A stretch of DNA of 64,000 nucleotides from Vibrio penaeicida (GTDB lineage: Bacteria; Pseudomonadota; Gammaproteobacteria; Enterobacterales; Vibrionaceae). The notes below the pieces were generated by a model. It searched no databases. It saw nothing but the letters and a program-made list of their open reading frames with translations, and was not told where the DNA came from. How positions within the stretch are numbered: the stretch's first letter is position 1; every line of letters starts with the position of its first letter. Location of the stretch: the NCBI RefSeq assembly GCF_019977755.1, contig NZ_AP025145.1, positions 1,426,001-1,490,000 of the forward strand. The letters run 5' to 3'. Positions 63,672-64,000 of this stretch are shown in pieces. The translations under genes were made by a program, and so were the position numbers.

Positions 63672-64000
63672 TTATTTCTGAGCGACACCCATCAATACTG
63701 GCAACGATCCTTTGTCAGAATCTACGTGGAAAGGTGTATCAATAGTAACGCTACTGAACTTCGCTTTCGTCAACGCTTTCTTAGCTTGACTCTGCGTTAA
63801 GCCATAGCTTTCACTGTCGCTATCCACTAACCAGTCCCAATGAATAAACAAACCACCGTCATTGAGCAACGAATGAATTATCTTTGCCGATTCTTCGAAG
63901 TCATCCAAAAACCCACATACAGAAGAAGCCACAACGATATCAAACTGACCACGGAACGCTGGGTGATAAGCCACTAAACCACGAGTAAGCTCATCAACAA
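63672..64000 (-). CDS. Class I SAM-dependent methyltransferase, C-terminal part (runs off window)
   Basis: The frame is open from 63672 to the window edge (about 109 residues), so the N-terminal SAM-binding part lies outside. The visible part starts within ...ELTRGLVAYHPAFRGQFDIVVASSVCGFLDDFEE, where FDIVVASSV is motif IV-like and the following SLLNDGGLFIHWDW is the motif VI strand (post-II/III). Substrate unknown. Only 80 bases separate it from the PilZ gene. Confidence 0.75.
   Translation of the reverse strand, partial: VDELTRGLVAYHPAFRGQFDIVVASSVCGFLDDFEESAKIIHSLLNDGGLFIHWDWLVDSDSESYGLTQSQAKKALTKAKFSSVTIDTPFHVDSDKGSLPVLMGVAQK

Noticed and set aside
1..64000. CRISPR array, tRNA, rRNA, prophage or toxin-antitoxin operon
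   Set aside because: No regularly spaced repeats, cloverleaf arms or T-loop sequences, integrase or phage structural genes, or paired small toxin-antitoxin genes were found on either strand by eye.

Overview
The window reads as chromosomal DNA of a Gammaproteobacterium of the family Vibrionaceae, most likely Vibrio. This rests on moderate-to-low GC, several gene families that look Vibrio-like (an OmpV/MipA barrel, a vcCNT-like nucleoside transporter, paired RND pumps without an outer-membrane channel gene, an OmpU-type porin, a YccT/DUF2057 protein) and the CDF, NnrS and YejABEF sets. Transport, envelope and regulatory genes dominate and no ribosomal or central replication genes are present, so an accessory region, perhaps the second chromosome, is plausible; that last point is inference. 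No tRNA, rRNA, CRISPR, phage or insertion sequence was recognised.

Layout. 1-6.6 kb: small housekeeping and hypothetical genes (partial glutathione S-transferase, ParB-like protein, two GNAT acetyltransferases, tag, a periplasmic protein) ending with a concentrative nucleoside transporter. 7.2-10.5 kb: a tight operon of OmpR-type regulator, histidine kinase and an orphan sugar-type solute-binding protein. 10.7-14.9 kb: first RND pump with its lipoprotein adaptor, on the minus strand. 15.4-21.9 kb: a seven-gene minus-strand operon (periplasmic helical protein, LolD-like ATPase, FtsX/LolC-like permease, LolA-like protein, outer-membrane barrel, LytS-like kinase, LytTR regulator) with overlapping genes and an AlgR-type box upstream. 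This is the most system-like region in the window and I know of no described function for the set. 22.2-26.1 kb: OmpV/MipA protein, DUF2807 protein, porin, YccT-like protein.

26.4-32.5 kb: O-antigen-ligase-like protein plus acyltransferase, small genes, a LysR regulator and a divergent MATE exporter broken by an exact 10-bp tandem duplication. 32.5-38 kb: a small protein behind a structured leader, a solute-binding-like protein, a bifunctional NAD(P)HX repair enzyme, an L,D-transpeptidase, and an EmrD-type exporter broken by a one-base frameshift. 38-47.9 kb: CHASE-GGDEF-EAL protein, Gfo/Idh oxidoreductase, acetoacetyl-CoA synthetase with a LysR gene, an atypical CDF transporter, NnrS behind a clear NsrR-type operator, ElbB. 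48-55.2 kb: a chemoreceptor, a 1.2-kb gene-poor stretch, and a second RND pump with a well-spaced sigma-54 promoter motif. 55.5-61.2 kb: complete yejABEF peptide importer. 61.2-64 kb: LysR gene with a divergent epimerase, a PilZ protein, and a methyltransferase running off the end.

Many open frames begin upstream of the likely start; where a Shine-Dalgarno sequence or signal peptide decided the start, this is stated in the entry.
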